NCBI RefSeq assembly: GCF_018448925.1
Contig: NZ_RCWE01000023.1
Location: forward strand, 1-64,000
Source of the DNA: Photorhabdus akhurstii
GTDB taxonomy: Bacteria > Pseudomonadota > Gammaproteobacteria > Enterobacterales > Enterobacteriaceae
Direction: 5' to 3'
DNA: 64,000 nt
Below, piece after piece: positions 19,328 through 33,182 of the stretch. How positions within the stretch are numbered: the first letter of the stretch is position 1; each line of letters begins with the position of its first letter. The notes below the pieces were generated by a model that saw only the letters and a program-made list of their open reading frames with translations, made no database searches and was not told the DNA's origin. Made by a program: the position numbers and the translations under genes.

Positions 19328-20773
19328 TCAGGCTGTTCCTCCAACGGTCAAGTTGTCCAGTTTCAAAGTAGGCTGACCAACACCAACAGGTACGCTCTGG
19401 CCCTCTTTGCCACAAACCCCGACACCTTTATCTAGATCAAGATCGTTTCCTACCATAGAGATCTGCTGCATCGCCTCAATACCGGAACCGATAAGCGTTG
19501 CACCTTTCACTGGTTTGGTAATTTTACCGTTCTCAATCAGATAAGCCTCAGATGTCGAGAACACGAATTTACCGGAAGTGATATCCACTTGACCACCACC
19601 AAAATTTGGCGCATATAAACCATTTTGCACACTACCGATGATCTCTTCCGGTGTGGAATGACCCGCCAGCAAATAGGTATTAGTCATACGAGGCATTGGT
19701 AGATGAGCATAAGATTCACGGCGACCATTGCCAGTCGGCGCGACACCCATCAGACGTGCATTCATTTTGTCCTGCATGTAACCTTTCAGAATGCCATTTT
19801 CAATTAATACATTGTATTGTCCAGGAACGCCTTCATCATCAATTGTCAATGACCCACGACGACCTTTTATCGTGCCATCATCAACCACAGTACAAAGTTC
19901 TGACGCGACCTTCTCACCAATCTGACCAGAAAACACCGAAGTACCACGACGGTTAAAATCACCTTCCAGCCCATGACCAACCGCTTCATGCAGCAATACT
20001 CCCGGCCAACCCGCGCCTAGCACAACCGGCATAGTACCAGCGGGTGCTGCAACAGCGGAAAGGTTCACCAGTGCCATACGAACAGCTTCACGGGCAAATT
20101 GTTCCGCGCGGATCTGACCACTAACCACTTCCAGAAAATATTCATAACCGTAACGGCCGCCGCCGCCACTGCTGCCGTGTTCACGTTTACCGTTATCTTC
20201 CACCAGCACCGTGACAGATAAGCGAATGAGAGGACGAATATCAGCCGCCAAAGTCCCATCGGTCGCCGCGACCAACACGCGTTCATAGATCCCTGTCAGA
20301 CTGGCATTGACCTCCTGTACTCTTGGATCTTCCGCTCGAGCCACCTGATCCACACGCTGCAATAATGCAATCTTTTCTTCACGGGAAAAGCTTTGCAGCG
20401 GATCAATTGCCGCATAAAGCGGAGAATAGGCCACTTCGCCAAAGGTATGGACTTTACCATTCCCGTTTTCATGGACGATGCTACGGGCAGCCTGTGCACT
20501 TTGTTGCAACGCATTCAACGTGATCTGGTCGGCATAAGCAAAACCCGTTTTCTCACCACTGATTGCCCTAACGCCAACCCCCTGATCAATATTATAGGAG
20601 CCATCCTTAATAATCCGATCTTCCAACACCCAAGATTCATGGTAACTGGACTGAAAATAGAGATCGGCATAATCCAGCCAACGTTCAGTCATTTGACCGA
20701 GTACTGAAAACAGATCTTGATGGCTTAATTTATTTGCAGCCAGTAAGTGTTCACTGACAGTAGTTAAACTCAT
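19328..20773 (-). CDS. tldD: Metalloprotease TldD
   Basis: 481 residues, TldD/PmbA family with the zinc site [11 protein letters not shown] (HExxxH at 262-267) that makes it the catalytic partner of PmbA/Tld[20 protein letters not shown] near the C-terminus is typical. It is preceded by the nitrilase-family gene and yhdP and followed by barnase-barstar on the same strand. Length matches E. coli TldD. Confidence 0.97.
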   Translation of the reverse strand: MSLTTVSEHLLAANKLSHQDLFSVLGQMTERWLDYADLYFQSSYHESWVLEDRIIKDGSYNIDQGVGVRAISGEKTGFAYADQITLNALQQSAQAARSIVHENGNGKVHTFGEVAYSPLYAAIDPLQSFSREEKIALLQRVDQVARAEDPRVQEVNASLTGIYERVLVAATDGTLAADIRPLIRLSVTVLVEDNGKREHGSSGGGGRYGYEYFLEVVSGQIRAEQFAREAVRMALVNLSAVAAPAGTMPVVLGAGWPGVLLHEAVGHGLEGDFNRRGTSVFSGQIGEKVASELCTVVDDGTIKGRRGSLTIDDEGVPGQYNVLIENGILKGYMQDKMNARLMGVAPTGNGRRESYAHLPMPRMTNTYLLAGHSTPEEIIGSVQNGLYAPNFGGGQVDITSGKFVFSTSEAYLIENGKITKPVKGATLIGSGIEAMQQISMVGNDLDLDKGVGVCGKEGQSVPVGVGQPTLKLDNLTVGGTA

Positions 20774-20778
20774 AATTG

Positions 20779-21636
20779 CTACTCTTTAATTTGCGGTATT
20801 TTTTCAATCAAGGAAGTCAACTGCGGCCGGAAGCGGTTATGTTTCACCACTTTCATTTGCTCACGCATAATCTTCAAGCTATCTGCCCTGACATTCAATT
20901 GTAGTGCACTGACTGCATCGGGGTTTTTCTTAATCACTTTCCCCCAACCATCCACGGCCATTGAGTGACCCCACGTCTGACGGGTTCCATGTACACCAAC
21001 CTGAGCCGGGGCTAACAGAATACACTGGTTTTCAATAGCGCGGGCCCGTAACAGTGGTTCCCAATGCGCTTTTCCTGTTAAACGAGTAAATGCCGCAGGA
21101 ACAGATATCAACTCAGCGCCTTGCTCGCGTAGCGCCTGAAACAACCCGGGGAAGCGCAGATCATAACATATGGTCATCCCGAGACGGCCAACAGGGGTAT
21201 CCACAACGGTAATATGTTCCCCCCGTTGGAAAACGGACGATTCGTTATATGATCCGTGTTCATCATTAATATTGACATCAAACATATGGATTTTGTCGTA
21301 ACGGGCGCAAATCTTACCCTGATCATCAAACAACAGGCTACTACTGGTGAGCCGTTCAGGATTTTCACGACTGATAAGCGGCATAGAACCGATTAATAAC
21401 CAGACACCATAACGGCGTGCAATCTCACTGACAGCTTGCTGCAAAGGCCCATGCCCCTGTTGTTCCGCATGCTTGCGATAGCTATCAGCATTAGCAAACA
21501 ACAATGCATTTTCCGGGGTCATGACAAACTTGATAGTATCTGGCAACTGCTTAATTTGTTGTTCAATTTGCGCCAAATTATGTTTGATATTCTCACCGCT
21601 ACATAACTGCAAGAGTGCAACATTGACGTTTCTCAT
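20779..21636 (-). CDS. Carbon-nitrogen hydrolase (Nit-family amidase)
   Basis: 285 residues of the nitrilase superfamily with the complete catalytic triad: Glu42 in MTPENALLF, Lys115 in [11 protein letters not shown] and Cys157 in [13 protein letters not shown]. The [15 protein letters not shown] segment matches the Nit1/Nit2 branch, so deaminated-glutathione amidase activity (metabolite repair) is likely but not proven. Its start overlaps the yhdP stop by 4 bases and tldD begins 5 bases downstream, implying one transcript. A similar gene sits between yhdP and tldD in several gammaproteobacteria. Confidence 0.9.
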   Translation of the reverse strand: MRNVNVALLQLCSGENIKHNLAQIEQQIKQLPDTIKFVMTPENALLFANADSYRKHAEQQGHGPLQQAVSEIARRYGVWLLIGSMPLISRENPERLTSSSLLFDDQGKICARYDKIHMFDVNINDEHGSYNESSVFQRGEHITVVDTPVGRLGMTICYDLRFPGLFQALREQGAELISVPAAFTRLTGKAHWEPLLRARAIENQCILLAPAQVGVHGTRQTWGHSMAVDGWGKVIKKNPDAVSALQLNVRADSLKIMREQMKVVKHNRFRPQLTSLIEKIPQIKE

Positions 21637-24600
21637 GTTCCTCTATTCTCCTTAAGCTGACGCAGAACTTCATCAATTTTCGGTTGTTCAAGATTACCAG
21701 TAATCCGGTAACGAATAACTGATATCTTATTCCATAACGGCCCCAAGACCTTGGTCGCTGCGAATAATGCAGCGCCAGCCATCGGATTGATGACAAAAGC
21801 CGTCGCTACCCCTACAGTAGCAGAAATCTCTGGCGTGACGATGGCCTCGATATTGATCTGTTGGCGAACAAGATCGATCTCACCTTTCGTTATCACATCA
21901 GCAATCAACCCATCGACCCGTAAGTTTTCAGCCTTGAGTATCCCATTTTTTACTGAAACATCACCACGAATTGAATCAAATTCAAAATCCTGGCTAAAGG
22001 TATCGCTGAAATCGAGCTGTAATTTACGTAACAGAGCATCAAAACTGACTAATTTTAGTAATTGACCAGCACCTCCCCCGCCCAATTTTTCAATAGCGCC
22101 TTTGCCTAAGTTGCTTTTAAGATTGCCATTCAACGTTTGGAAATTGGGTTTCCACGGTGTGTCCCACCAATTAAAATCAAAACGGAAGGTAAACGGTGAA
22201 TTTACAATCGGTACAACTATACCAAGGTAAGATGCCATCTCATCAAACTTTTCACCAGAAAATTGCCCCATAATATGCGTATTATTCCCTACCGCACCTT
22301 CTTGCCAACGACCTGCCAAATTTAATTTACTGGCACTGTTTTCTACTATTCCATCTCTTAATACAAGCGAATTACCTTCTGGAATCAGGGAACCAGACAC
22401 CTTCCCAAGCTTCAATCCCATAATCCAACATTCAGAACAGATGATATCTAATGAAGGCCATTGGTTCAGCGAATAACGCAGAGTTGTACCTGTCTGAGAT
22501 TGTTTAGGTAAATCGGATTCAGCTTGCTGGGCGCTATATTGCAAAGGATTATAGTAAAGATAGTTCAAATTCATTTGCCAAGGGCCACTCTTACGGATAT
22601 TAAGTTTACCGTTGATTTCCCGGCTATTAGCAGTGATCTGCGTTCCCCAAAACTGTTTTTCCACATCCAACGATAACTGATTCCAACGTTGCCCCCCCAC
22701 ATCCAGTGATGGAAGTGATATATACAGATGCTGTGGCAACATTGACATACCTGCCAATGAAGAACCTGAGGTCAGAGGCGCAATCAGCCCTAACCACTCT
22801 TCACCCTCAATTGCCGGAAGATTCAATTCCAATAGGGATTTTTCAGGTAAATCAGGAATATTGTTACTGTTACTTTGTAAAATTCCTCGTGATAGTTGAG
22901 TGTTTTTCCCTGCCAAACGCCATTGAGTATTAAATGCATACTGTTTATCTAAAATGCCTTTTACTCGCAACTGCTCCATATCACCATCAGCCAGAATATG
23001 AAGAGCGCGCAGTTCATCCGCTTTCAAGGCAGATAAATAACTATCCACTTGTGATAAGTCAGCGTCGATTTTCACATCATATTGAGGCTTACTCTGAAAC
23101 GGCAAATTAATACCGATCTTTCCTTCCCAATCAACAGAGCCAGAAAACACTTTAGCAATCGCCGGTAAAAATCCAGATAATTTTGCAATAGCCCAACGCG
23201 CATTCAGACCAACATTGACTCGATAGTTTTTGAGTAAATTCTCGGTAGAAAAATCAACTGTAACAGGCTGCCCAAACCATTGGGCCGATAATTTGCCGCT
23301 TTGTAAATTACCATTATTAAAGCGAAACCGGCCACTCACATTTTTCATTTCGCTATCTAAGGGTTTAATCAACAAATGATTATTTTTTAAAGTCACCTCA
23401 CCGCGAGCATCCACATTGCCGCCATTGAGTGGAATATCCAAATGCAAATTACCAGCGATCTGACCACCAACCTGCAATGTCTCCAGCGTTTCACCAACAG
23501 AATGTGCTAACGGGCTGCGGGTAAAATATTCATGAATATCTTTGCCATCTCCCAGAATATCCGCGTCGATTAACAATTTCTTGTTACGATAATTAGGAAT
23601 TACCGCTGACAGATTACTCGCTTTCACTTTACCAAGTGCCGTTTGCGGAGCAAGCATCCATAAGCCGTTATTCTGGAAATTAAGATCAATATTGAGATCC
23701 AGCAGTGCCGGCCAGTTTGGTTGGTACTGGAAAGTCGCATGACGCAATGGAGCAAAAACTTGAAACTGCCCATTATTCTTTACAAATGGGAAATCTTTTG
23801 GATTGCCTTGAAAAACAAAAGTCGCGTTTTCTATCTGCCCTTTAATAATTGAAGCTGTCAGATAGTCAGTCAAAGGCGTCCCCATCAAAGGTTCTGGAAA
23901 ATATCGCCAGGCATCACCCGCATCATAAACCCGCACTCCCGCGAGAATACTTAGCGCCGGAGGCTGTTCTTTAGGCTGTTGATAACGAAAATCACCATTG
24001 ACCCACAATGATTTCCCTTGCAAATCCAACCCTTGACTCCAGAGTTGTAAACCTCGCTCACCTTGCCGCCAGAGTATTTCGCCATGACTTTGGGATATCT
24101 CAAACGGCGCCAGAAACATATCTCGGTAATCAACAACACTATCCTTCAACGCAAAACTCAGTCTACCTTGCCGCAAGCTGCCATTGAGAGAACCCGAGAA
24201 ATTATCGATAGAAGGCAATTTCTGCCAGCGTTGCCAACTAACATTTTGCCATTGCACACTGATTCGGGAATCATCTGCCATTTTGGGTGTAATATCGAGG
24301 GCAAGATACTTTACCAATCCTTGTGGCTGACGACGCTGCCAATCCTTCACAAGATCAGAAGTCAAAAAAGAAAAAGTCGGTAAAATGCTACTTAGCCGTT
24401 CAAGTTGAATATTTTTCGCCCGAACACGCCAATGATCATGACCGTCAACTCTCTTGGCTTCCGGCAGATAGAGCACTGATACTTTTCCTGACGGCCATTG
24501 CTGCCCATCAGTGATCAAATTTGCCAGCTCGGGTGCATCAAACAACCAACCACCATCTTGGCGACGCATCCGAAATACCAGATCACTGACAGAAAGGTTG

Positions 24601-25451
24601 TGAGGTTTGTTAGCAACTTTCCAATTAGCTTCTCCCTGACGGAGTTGTAGTTGGCCGCCATCAATTCGACCTTCTTTAAGCATAATCCAGCTAGACAAAC
24701 TAAACTCAGCATCCTTCAACCCAGTATTATCCTGCAACCAATGACTTAACCACGGATGAATATCAACATTATCTGCCTGTAAATAAATGGTCCCGTTATC
24801 CAACACGCCATTAGTGTCATGCAAATCAAATTTAACTTGTATATCCCCATGCTGATTATTGATAGAAGAGAGACTAATTTTCCCTTGAGCACGGTGACGA
24901 TTATCTTTATTCAGCCAGGTTAATTGTGGTAACAACAGATCAGCACGTTCACCAGAGGGAGTAAGGAAAGTAAACCGACTATCTTGCAGATTAAAATGAT
25001 CAAACTGCTCCAGAAACAGCTCAGAAAATAGATCCGATTGGGAAAACATATTACCGCTTTGATCATTAAATAGCGGTTGATGGTAATCTACTTGTAACTG
25101 ATAAAAAGTAAGATCGCGAAAATTCCAACGCATTCTTAACAAAGATAACCAGATATCCAATGCAACCGTGATCTTTTTGGCTTTCACATCTGCATTTGCC
25201 GTTTTTACACCGATATCACGTAATTCAAAAACAGGCCCGAAAGACTCCCATTCTCCCGCAATATATCCAGCATCAATAGGTACACCAATAATTGACTCAA
25301 TTTTAGCGAATAATTGTGGACGGTAATCATTAATATGTGGCAGTAGAAAACGTAATCCACTGACAAGCAAAGCCACAATAATAATGACTATTGCGGCTGT
25401 CGCTAATAATACTCCCGGCAGTCGCCTCACACGCATCTCCTTGATTACCAA
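21633..25451 (-). CDS. yhdP: AsmA-like envelope lipid-transport protein YhdP
   Basis: 1272 residues, the largest gene here. One N-terminal transmembrane segment (about residues 13-37, VLLATAAIVIIIVALLVSGLR trimmed) is followed by a long periplasmic beta-rich region of the DUF3971/AsmA2 type, ending in VGVATAFVINPMAGAALFAATKVLGP and a short C-tail. YhdP, with TamB and YdbH, moves phospholipid to the outer membrane. It overlaps the downstream Nit gene by 4 bases and lies 26 bases after rng. Confidence 0.95.
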   Translation of the reverse strand: MVIKEMRVRRLPGVLLATAAIVIIIVALLVSGLRFLLPHINDYRPQLFAKIESIIGVPIDAGYIAGEWESFGPVFELRDIGVKTANADVKAKKITVALDIWLSLLRMRWNFRDLTFYQLQVDYHQPLFNDQSGNMFSQSDLFSELFLEQFDHFNLQDSRFTFLTPSGERADLLLPQLTWLNKDNRHRAQGKISLSSINNQHGDIQVKFDLHDTNGVLDNGTIYLQADNVDIHPWLSHWLQDNTGLKDAEFSLSSWIMLKEGRIDGGQLQLRQGEANWKVANKPHNLSVSDLVFRMRRQDGGWLFDAPELANLITDGQQWPSGKVSVLYLPEAKRVDGHDHWRVRAKNIQLERLSSILPTFSFLTSDLVKDWQRRQPQGLVKYLALDITPKMADDSRISVQWQNVSWQRWQKLPSIDNFSGSLNGSLRQGRLSFALKDSVVDYRDMFLAPFEISQSHGEILWRQGERGLQLWSQGLDLQGKSLWVNGDFRYQQPKEQPPALSILAGVRVYDAGDAWRYFPEPLMGTPLTDYLTASIIKGQIENATFVFQGNPKDFPFVKNNGQFQVFAPLRHATFQYQPNWPALLDLNIDLNFQNNGLWMLAPQTALGKVKASNLSAVIPNYRNKKLLIDADILGDGKDIHEYFTRSPLAHSVGETLETLQVGGQIAGNLHLDIPLNGGNVDARGEVTLKNNHLLIKPLDSEMKNVSGRFRFNNGNLQSGKLSAQWFGQPVTVDFSTENLLKNYRVNVGLNARWAIAKLSGFLPAIAKVFSGSVDWEGKIGINLPFQSKPQYDVKIDADLSQVDSYLSALKADELRALHILADGDMEQLRVKGILDKQYAFNTQWRLAGKNTQLSRGILQSNSNNIPDLPEKSLLELNLPAIEGEEWLGLIAPLTSGSSLAGMSMLPQHLYISLPSLDVGGQRWNQLSLDVEKQFWGTQITANSREINGKLNIRKSGPWQMNLNYLYYNPLQYSAQQAESDLPKQSQTGTTLRYSLNQWPSLDIICSECWIMGLKLGKVSGSLIPEGNSLVLRDGIVENSASKLNLAGRWQEGAVGNNTHIMGQFSGEKFDEMASYLGIVVPIVNSPFTFRFDFNWWDTPWKPNFQTLNGNLKSNLGKGAIEKLGGGGAGQLLKLVSFDALLRKLQLDFSDTFSQDFEFDSIRGDVSVKNGILKAENLRVDGLIADVITKGEIDLVRQQINIEAIVTPEISATVGVATAFVINPMAGAALFAATKVLGPLWNKISVIRYRITGNLEQPKIDEVLRQLKENRGT

Positions 25452-25477
25452 TGCTGTTATGTCAGCAAATTGGATGG

Positions 25478-26947
25478 TTACATCATAACTACGTCAAACT
25501 GTTCCTGACTGTAGAGCTGTTCTGTCTGAACTTTTACCTGCTTGCCGACAAAAATCTCCACTTCCGCCAGTGCATGAGATTCCTCTCCTTTCAGCGCTTC
25601 GGCCACTGCTGGCGAAGCATAAATAAGGAAACGATCTGCGTCGACTGCCCGGTGCACACGCACAATTTCACGCATAATCTCATAACAGACAGTTTCAACC
25701 GATTTTACGGTTCCCCTTCCTTTACAAGTAGGACAATCGCTACAAAGTATATGCTCGATACTTTCACGAGTCCGCTTACGGGTCATTTCCACCAATCCGA
25801 GTTGGGAAAAACCATTAATCGTCGTCTTAACACGATCTTTACTCAGCGCCTGCTCAAGAGAAGCCAATACCCGTCGACGATGTTCTTCGCTATTCATATC
25901 GATAAAATCGATAATAATAATACCACCCAGATTACGCAGCCTTAATTGCCTGGCAATAGCTTGCGTCGCCTCAATATTGGTATTGAAAATAGTTTCTTCC
26001 AAATTGCGATGCCCAACAAATGCGCCGGTATTAATATCAATTGTGGTCATCGCTTCAGTTTGGTCAATAATTAAATAACCACCTGATTTTAATTCAACTT
26101 TTCGATCAAGTGCTCGCTGAACTTCATTTTCTACATCAAACAGATCGAATATAGGCTGATTACCGTTATAAAGTTCCAATCTGGCTGTCATTTTAGGAAT
26201 ATATTCGCGAATAAATTCCTGTAACTGAGTAAACGTCAAACGAGAATCCACACGAATACGATCAAGGGCTGCTCCGGCAAAATCACGCAAAATACGATGG
26301 GCCAGAGCCAATTCGCCATAAAGTTTATTTTTAGTGATATTGCGCTTTTTACGCTCCATCACCTTACTCCATAGACGTTTCAAGAAAGCCGCATCCTGAG
26401 CTAATTCTTCGTCCCCAACGCCTTCGGCAGCCGTCCTAATAATGAAACCACCATGTTCATCACAATAGTCAGCGACAATATTTTTCAGCCGATTACGCTC
26501 GCCTTCACTTTCAATACGTTGTGAAACCCCGACATGAGATGCGCCGGGCATAAAGACAAGATAGCGGGAAGGTAAAGTAATATCGGTAGTTAGTCGAGCG
26601 CCTTTAGTACCAAGGGGATCTTTCACCACTTGAACCATTAAATCTTGTCCCTGACGAACCAACTCAGCAATATCTTTGACATGAAAGTTCTTTTGCTCCT
26701 CACCGGCAATACATTCCGTGTGAGGCACAATATCTGAGGCATGAAGAAAGGCGGCTTTTTCCAGACCAATATCAACAAAAGCAGCCTGCATCCCTGGCAA
26801 TACCCGGCTTACACGACCTTTATAAATATTGCCGACAATGCCCCTTTTAGCTTCCCTTTCAATATGGATTTCTTGCAAAATCCCACCATCAATGTAAGCG
26901 ACACGCGTTTCGGACGGTGTGATGTTGACTAATAACTCTGCTGTCAT
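25478..26947 (-). CDS. rng: Ribonuclease G
   Basis: 489 residues, the same as E. coli RNase G. The N-terminal S1 domain ([23 protein letters not shown] at about 38-60) precedes the catalytic DNase I-like domain with Asp residues in [14 protein letters not shown] and [11 protein letters not shown]. The zinc-link CxxC occurs in [11 protein letters not shown]. It processes the 5' end of 16S rRNA and some mRNAs. It overlaps maf by 4 bases. Part of the mreBCD-maf-rng-yhdP run conserved in enterics. Confidence 0.97.
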   Translation of the reverse strand: MTAELLVNITPSETRVAYIDGGILQEIHIEREAKRGIVGNIYKGRVSRVLPGMQAAFVDIGLEKAAFLHASDIVPHTECIAGEEQKNFHVKDIAELVRQGQDLMVQVVKDPLGTKGARLTTDITLPSRYLVFMPGASHVGVSQRIESEGERNRLKNIVADYCDEHGGFIIRTAAEGVGDEELAQDAAFLKRLWSKVMERKKRNITKNKLYGELALAHRILRDFAGAALDRIRVDSRLTFTQLQEFIREYIPKMTARLELYNGNQPIFDLFDVENEVQRALDRKVELKSGGYLIIDQTEAMTTIDINTGAFVGHRNLEETIFNTNIEATQAIARQLRLRNLGGIIIIDFIDMNSEEHRRRVLASLEQALSKDRVKTTINGFSQLGLVEMTRKRTRESIEHILCSDCPTCKGRGTVKSVETVCYEIMREIVRVHRAVDADRFLIYASPAVAEALKGEESHALAEVEIFVGKQVKVQTEQLYSQEQFDVVMM

Positions 26948-27531
26948 GTGTTCCCCTTCCCATCAACTAACGCAAAAAACTCTGTGATTAATTCGTGCGT
27001 TTCCACCAATGGCAGACCAACAACTGAGTGATAACTCCCATTCAGCGTTTTAACAAAGCAACCCGCTTTTCCCTGAATACCATAAGCACCCGCTTTGTCC
27101 ATCGGCTCACCGGTTGCTACATAATCCAAAATTTCCTGCGTGGATAATTGGCGAAAGGTTACATCTGTAACGACTATATCACTTAAGGTACGCTGACTAT
27201 CTGATAAAGCAATAGCGGTAATCACCTGATGACACTGACCGGAAAGTGCACTGAGCATTTCAACAGCATGTTGTTCACTGCGCGGTTTTTCGAGAATCTT
27301 ACCATTCAAGACAACAACAGTATCCGCTCCCAACACCAGAAAATCCTCTGGTGCAATAGCAACTCCCGCTAGAGATTTATCTTTTGCTAATCGGCTAACA
27401 TACTGACGCGGAGTTTCACCCTCTTGCCATTGCTCCTTTACCTGAGGAGAAAGAATTTCAAATTTAAAGTCCAATAATTCAACCAGCTCACGCCGCCTTG
27501 GTGAGCCGGAAGCCAGATAAAGGGTTTTCAT
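26944..27531 (-). CDS. yhdE: Maf-family dTTP/UTP pyrophosphatase (YhdE)
   Basis: 195 residues with the Maf start [17 protein letters not shown], the [11 protein letters not shown] metal/phosphate motif at about residue 67-77 and the [31 protein letters not shown] end. It hydrolyses dTTP, UTP and modified relatives, limiting their incorporation. It overlaps rng by 4 bases and follows mreD after a 165-bp gap. Confidence 0.95.
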   Translation of the reverse strand: MKTLYLASGSPRRRELVELLDFKFEILSPQVKEQWQEGETPRQYVSRLAKDKSLAGVAIAPEDFLVLGADTVVVLNGKILEKPRSEQHAVEMLSALSGQCHQVITAIALSDSQRTLSDIVVTDVTFRQLSTQEILDYVATGEPMDKAGAYGIQGKAGCFVKTLNGSYHSVVGLPLVETHELITEFFALVDGKGNT

Positions 27532-27696
27532 GATGATATTGTCCTTACTACTACCTATCTCATTAGGCTATTTCATTTACCATTTTGAGGTTATACACAC
27601 TACTCATATCCTCAAGTTATTTGGAAAGAATGGCCTGCATCAGTAACGCCTGCTGGAATAAGCTCTGTCAGGACATTAAAAACGGCGATCCGACCA

Positions 27697-28185
27697 CTAA
27701 TGTACATTAAACTGACGACGGATTTTTCGCATTAACAGGAACAACCACGGCCAAAGAATACCATTGACCAAACTGTTCCAGAATACTTCTGGATGAAAAG
27801 CAACATTTGATAACAAAAATTCCGCCCAAAAAACACTGAAATCCATCAGTATCGATAAAGCAATGACGACCAAAGCCTGCTGCCAAAGCGCCATATTGCG
27901 GAATAATTGAAACTTAAATGACACCAAATAACTCACAAGACTGTAAGACAAAGCGTTAACACCCAGTGTCGCCCCCTGAATCAAATCTACGATGATCCCC
28001 AATACAAAACCAGTACCAACGCTGACTCTATGAGGTAACGCCATCACCCAATAAATCAACAATAGTGCCGACCAGGTTGGCCGATACATATAAATTTGCT
28101 CCGGCCACGGCATAATTTGCAGCACCATTGCAATCAAGAAAGATAACCAAATGACCCAACGCCCATGACTCCGGTATTGATTCAT
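27697..28185 (-). CDS. mreD: Rod shape-determining protein MreD
   Basis: 162 residues, almost entirely hydrophobic with about five membrane segments; [28 protein letters not shown] is the family's central motif region. It acts with MreB, MreC, RodA and PBP2 in the elongasome. It overlaps the last base of mreC. Confidence 0.95.
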   Translation of the reverse strand: MNQYRSHGRWVIWLSFLIAMVLQIMPWPEQIYMYRPTWSALLLIYWVMALPHRVSVGTGFVLGIIVDLIQGATLGVNALSYSLVSYLVSFKFQLFRNMALWQQALVVIALSILMDFSVFWAEFLLSNVAFHPEVFWNSLVNGILWPWLFLLMRKIRRQFNVH

Positions 28186-29219
28186 TAACGATTTCCCGAA
28201 TTTATAAATTTAGCAGACGTTATTGTCGATTCAGCATTTTTCACTCTTTCTGTTGTCTTGGTTGTTTCATCAGAAACAGACGATGGCGCTGGTGGTCCCA
28301 TTTCATTTGCATGCGGCAATACCTGAGGCATCATTTGCATTAAACGTTCATTAGCTACACGATAAACCTCTGAGGGAGGCAGTGGTTCGGATGGATTATT
28401 ATCCGCTCCCCACAATAACAGCAAATAACGCAAACGCTGTAATTCTGCCGTTGGCCGGGCATGAATCACCGTATAAGCCCGTTGATTATCGACTTTAACT
28501 GACGAAACCACCGCCACCGGATAACCTTCCGGGAAACGGCCGCCTAACCCAGAAGTCACCAGCACATCCCCAACCCGAATATCTGTGTTGCTTGGTAATG
28601 ACTCAAACTGCAAATCATCAGCACAACCCGTACCGGCAATAATCGCCCTGATATCATTACGTAAGACCTGGATTGGCAAAGCATGGGTCGTATCACAAAT
28701 CAGTAATACCCGGCTAGTAAACTGACTGACAGCAACCACCTGACCCACAATGCCTTTATCACTGATAACAGGTTGCCCTTCATAAACGCCTTCCCTTGAT
28801 CCCTTATCGATGACGACCTGATCACTATAAGGATTAGCCCTACCGGAGATCACCTGCGTCACCATCATGTGTTCATCCTGACGTAAAGGCGACCCCAATA
28901 GCTCACGCAAGCGGGAATTTTCCTGTTTAAGCTGCCCTAATAACAGCATATCACTGTTTTTCATCAATAATTCTTGGCGTAAAGCACGATTTTCCAATCG
29001 GAGTTGTTCACGGGAGGCAAGGGTTTCTGACACACCATCAAGCACTTGACGCGGGCCATTGGCGAGAAAATAAAATGGACTGACTACCGTATCCATATAA
29101 TTACGGACTTTACTGAGAGCATCAAGACGGCTGTCTGCCACAACCAAAGCAATGGCAACAATAACAGCAAAGAAAAGTCGTAATTGCAGGGAAGGCCCCC
29201 TGCTAAAAATTGGCTTCAT
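28185..29219 (-). CDS. mreC: Cell shape-determining protein MreC
   Basis: 344 residues. An N-terminal transmembrane segment ([15 protein letters not shown], about 16-30) is followed by a coiled coil (~65-108) and a periplasmic beta-domain ([29 protein letters not shown]). A low-complexity Pro/Ser/Thr tail ends the protein. It is a scaffold of the elongation complex. It lies 109 bases after mreB and overlaps mreD by one base. Confidence 0.96.
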   Translation of the reverse strand: MKPIFSRGPSLQLRLFFAVIVAIALVVADSRLDALSKVRNYMDTVVSPFYFLANGPRQVLDGVSETLASREQLRLENRALRQELLMKNSDMLLLGQLKQENSRLRELLGSPLRQDEHMMVTQVISGRANPYSDQVVIDKGSREGVYEGQPVISDKGIVGQVVAVSQFTSRVLLICDTTHALPIQVLRNDIRAIIAGTGCADDLQFESLPSNTDIRVGDVLVTSGLGGRFPEGYPVAVVSSVKVDNQRAYTVIHARPTAELQRLRYLLLLWGADNNPSEPLPPSEVYRVANERLMQMMPQVLPHANEMGPPAPSSVSDETTKTTERVKNAESTITSAKFINSGNR

Positions 29220-29328
29220 AAGCTGCGCTATTCCAAACTGTATGTTTCATAAACAATGGAATTCCCAGACAGCAATAGCAAGGAGGTCTGAGCTACCCGT
29301 CATTCCTCCCTCACTTGCAAGTTAATAC

Positions 29329-31031
<1,703 letters not shown>

Positions 31032-32009
31032 ATGAAAGCCCTGCTACTCAAACAACAACAGAACCAATTATCAGCATCCATTGAAGAAATTGACACAGCT
31101 CATCTTCCCGAAGGAGACGTTACCGTCGATATTCACTGGTCAACGCTGAACTATAAAGATGCATTAGCCATTACAGGTAAAGGAAAAATTATCCGCCAAT
31201 TCCCAATGATACCGGGTATTGATTTCTCTGGCATTGTACACAGTACCGAAGATCCCCGTTTTCATATCGGTCAGCACGTATTATTAACCGGCTGGGGTGT
31301 AGGAGAAAATCATTGGGGTGGACTGGCAGAACAAGCCAGAGTTTCAGGGGAATGGTTGACACCTTTACCTGACGATTTGGATAGCAGACAAGCAATGATC
31401 ATTGGTACTGCTGGCTTTACCGCCATGCTGTGCGTTATCGCCCTGGAACAAGGCGGCGTTAAACCAGAAAGTGGTGATGTCATTGTGACAGGCGCCAGTG
31501 GTGGTGTAGGAAGTACGGCGATAGCGCTACTCTCACAACTTGACTATTCCGTTGTTGCTGTTAGCGGCAGACCAGAAAATCATGAATATTTGCTATCTCT
31601 AGGGGCAAAAAAGGTTTTGCCGCGCCATGAATTTAGCCAACTTCCTCGCCCACTGGAAAAACAACTTTGGGCCGGAGCTATCGACACGGTAGGCGATAAT
31701 GTACTGGCGACAATACTGGCTCAAACTCACTATAACGGTACCGTTGCCGCCTGTGGCCTCGCCGGTAATGCAAATCTGCCAACAACAGTGATGCCATTTA
31801 TTTTACGTAACGTACGTCTGCAAGGCGTAGAGTCCGTCACTGTTCCATCAGCCAAGCGACCTGCCGTGTGGCAACGCCTGCAAAAGCTATTACCTGCTTC
31901 TTTTTATCAGCGGGCAACGACGGAGATAACACTGGACCAAACCGTGGAATACGCCAATAAATTGATAGCTAACCAAGTTACAGGACGTACATTGGTAAGA
32001 GTTCGTTAA
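31032..32009 (+). CDS. acuI: Acrylyl-CoA reductase (NADPH) AcuI / YhdH
   Basis: 325 residues from ATG 31032 (start MKALLLKQQQ, as in E. coli; the frame extends upstream to 30996 without support). Medium-chain dehydrogenase/reductase lacking the structural zinc lobe, with the NADPH-binding VIVTGASGGVGSTAIALL around residue 150. It reduces acryloyl-CoA to propionyl-CoA, detoxifying a reactive intermediate. It precedes aroQ and accBC as in enterics. Confidence 0.94.
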   Translation: MKALLLKQQQNQLSASIEEIDTAHLPEGDVTVDIHWSTLNYKDALAITGKGKIIRQFPMIPGIDFSGIVHSTEDPRFHIGQHVLLTGWGVGENHWGGLAEQARVSGEWLTPLPDDLDSRQAMIIGTAGFTAMLCVIALEQGGVKPESGDVIVTGASGGVGSTAIALLSQLDYSVVAVSGRPENHEYLLSLGAKKVLPRHEFSQLPRPLEKQLWAGAIDTVGDNVLATILAQTHYNGTVAACGLAGNANLPTTVMPFILRNVRLQGVESVTVPSAKRPAVWQRLQKLLPASFYQRATTEITLDQTVEYANKLIANQVTGRTLVRVR

Positions 32010-32218
32010 GAATTGTGATTAGCCTCTAAAGTACAGTGGTTTTATTCTTGACATTTTTTCTGATAAGACCAGTATTTAGCTGCCAAATGCTACGATATCA
32101 TTATAATGTCGCGCTTTATCGCCGAAATGAACTAAGTGGCTGTTACAAAAAGATGACAAATCGCTAATATCGGATTATGTTGGCACATTGTTGACAAATT
32201 GCCGGAGATACCAGCACA

Positions 32219-32671
32219 ATGGCAGACAAGTTTCACATTTTACTCCTTAACGGCCCTAACCTAAATATGTTAGGAACCCGGGAGCCTGATATTTATGGCA
32301 ACTTAACACTTGGTGATATCGTCAGCAAATTGTCTGAAGAGGCCCATCAATTAGGGGGCAAACTCAGTCACCTGCAATCCAATGCGGAATTTGAGCTGAT
32401 AAATAGAATTCATTCTGCACAGGGTAATACTGATTTTATCTTGATTAACCCTGCTGCATTCACGCATACCAGCGTGGCACTGCGTGATGCATTGCTGACA
32501 GTGAAGATCCCATTTATTGAGATCCACCTCTCCAATGTTCACGCGCGCGAGCCATTTCGTCATCACTCATATCTTTCAGATCTTGCTGTTGGTGTAATCT
32601 GCGGTTTAGGGGTAGATGGCTATAGCTTTGCATTACAGGCAGCGGTAAACCGCTTGTCAAAACTCAACTAA
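32219..32671 (+). CDS. aroQ: 3-dehydroquinate dehydratase, type II
   Basis: 150 residues with the type II signature [21 protein letters not shown] (catalytic Tyr in its last residues), the [20 protein letters not shown] and [16 protein letters not shown] segments carrying the active-site His. It converts 3-dehydroquinate to 3-dehydroshikimate in the shikimate pathway. A CCGGAG site precedes ATG. A TTGACA box at 32048 and another TTGACA near 32190 are promoter candidates in the 209-bp gap upstream. accB follows 28 bases downstream. Confidence 0.96.
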   Translation: MADKFHILLLNGPNLNMLGTREPDIYGNLTLGDIVSKLSEEAHQLGGKLSHLQSNAEFELINRIHSAQGNTDFILINPAAFTHTSVALRDALLTVKIPFIEIHLSNVHAREPFRHHSYLSDLAVGVICGLGVDGYSFALQAAVNRLSKLN

Positions 32672-32699
32672 TTAAACAGAAGAGTACGGAATCACACTC

Positions 32700-33170
32700 A
32701 TGGATATTCGTAAGATAAAAAAACTGATCGAGCTGGTTGAAGAATCTGGCATCTCTGAACTGGAAATTTCTGAAGGGGAAGAGTCAGTGCGCATCAGCCG
32801 CGCATTAGCCCCCCAGAGTTTTCCGGCAGCTCAACAATATATTCCCGTTCAAGCGCAACAACCTGCGCTGGCTAGTGCTGTTGCGCCTTCTCAGGCTCTA
32901 CCAGAAACAATCAGCGACAGATCGGCTGCAATCGACGGTCACGTTGTTCGTTCCCCAATGGTAGGTACCTTCTATCGTACGCCTAGCCCGGATGCGAAAC
33001 CATTTATCAACATCGGCGACCGTGTCAATGTGGGTGATACCCTCTGCATCGTTGAAGCAATGAAAATGATGAACCAGATCGAAGCCGACAAAGCAGGTGT
33101 GGTTAAAGCGATTCTTGTGGAAAGCGGTCAACCCGTTGAATTTGACGAGCCATTGGTCGTCATCGAATAA
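32700..33170 (+). CDS. accB: Acetyl-CoA carboxylase biotin carboxyl carrier protein
   Basis: 156 residues, matching E. coli. The N-terminal helical segment and a Pro/Ala/Gln-rich linker (~38-75) precede the biotinyl domain with the biotinylated Lys122 in [13 protein letters not shown] and the thumb-containing [11 protein letters not shown]. It carries CO2 for malonyl-CoA formation, the committed step of fatty-acid synthesis. accC begins 12 bases downstream. Confidence 0.98.
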   Translation: MDIRKIKKLIELVEESGISELEISEGEESVRISRALAPQSFPAAQQYIPVQAQQPALASAVAPSQALPETISDRSAAIDGHVVRSPMVGTFYRTPSPDAKPFINIGDRVNVGDTLCIVEAMKMMNQIEADKAGVVKAILVESGQPVEFDEPLVVIE

Positions 33171-33182
33171 CGAGGCGTTCCC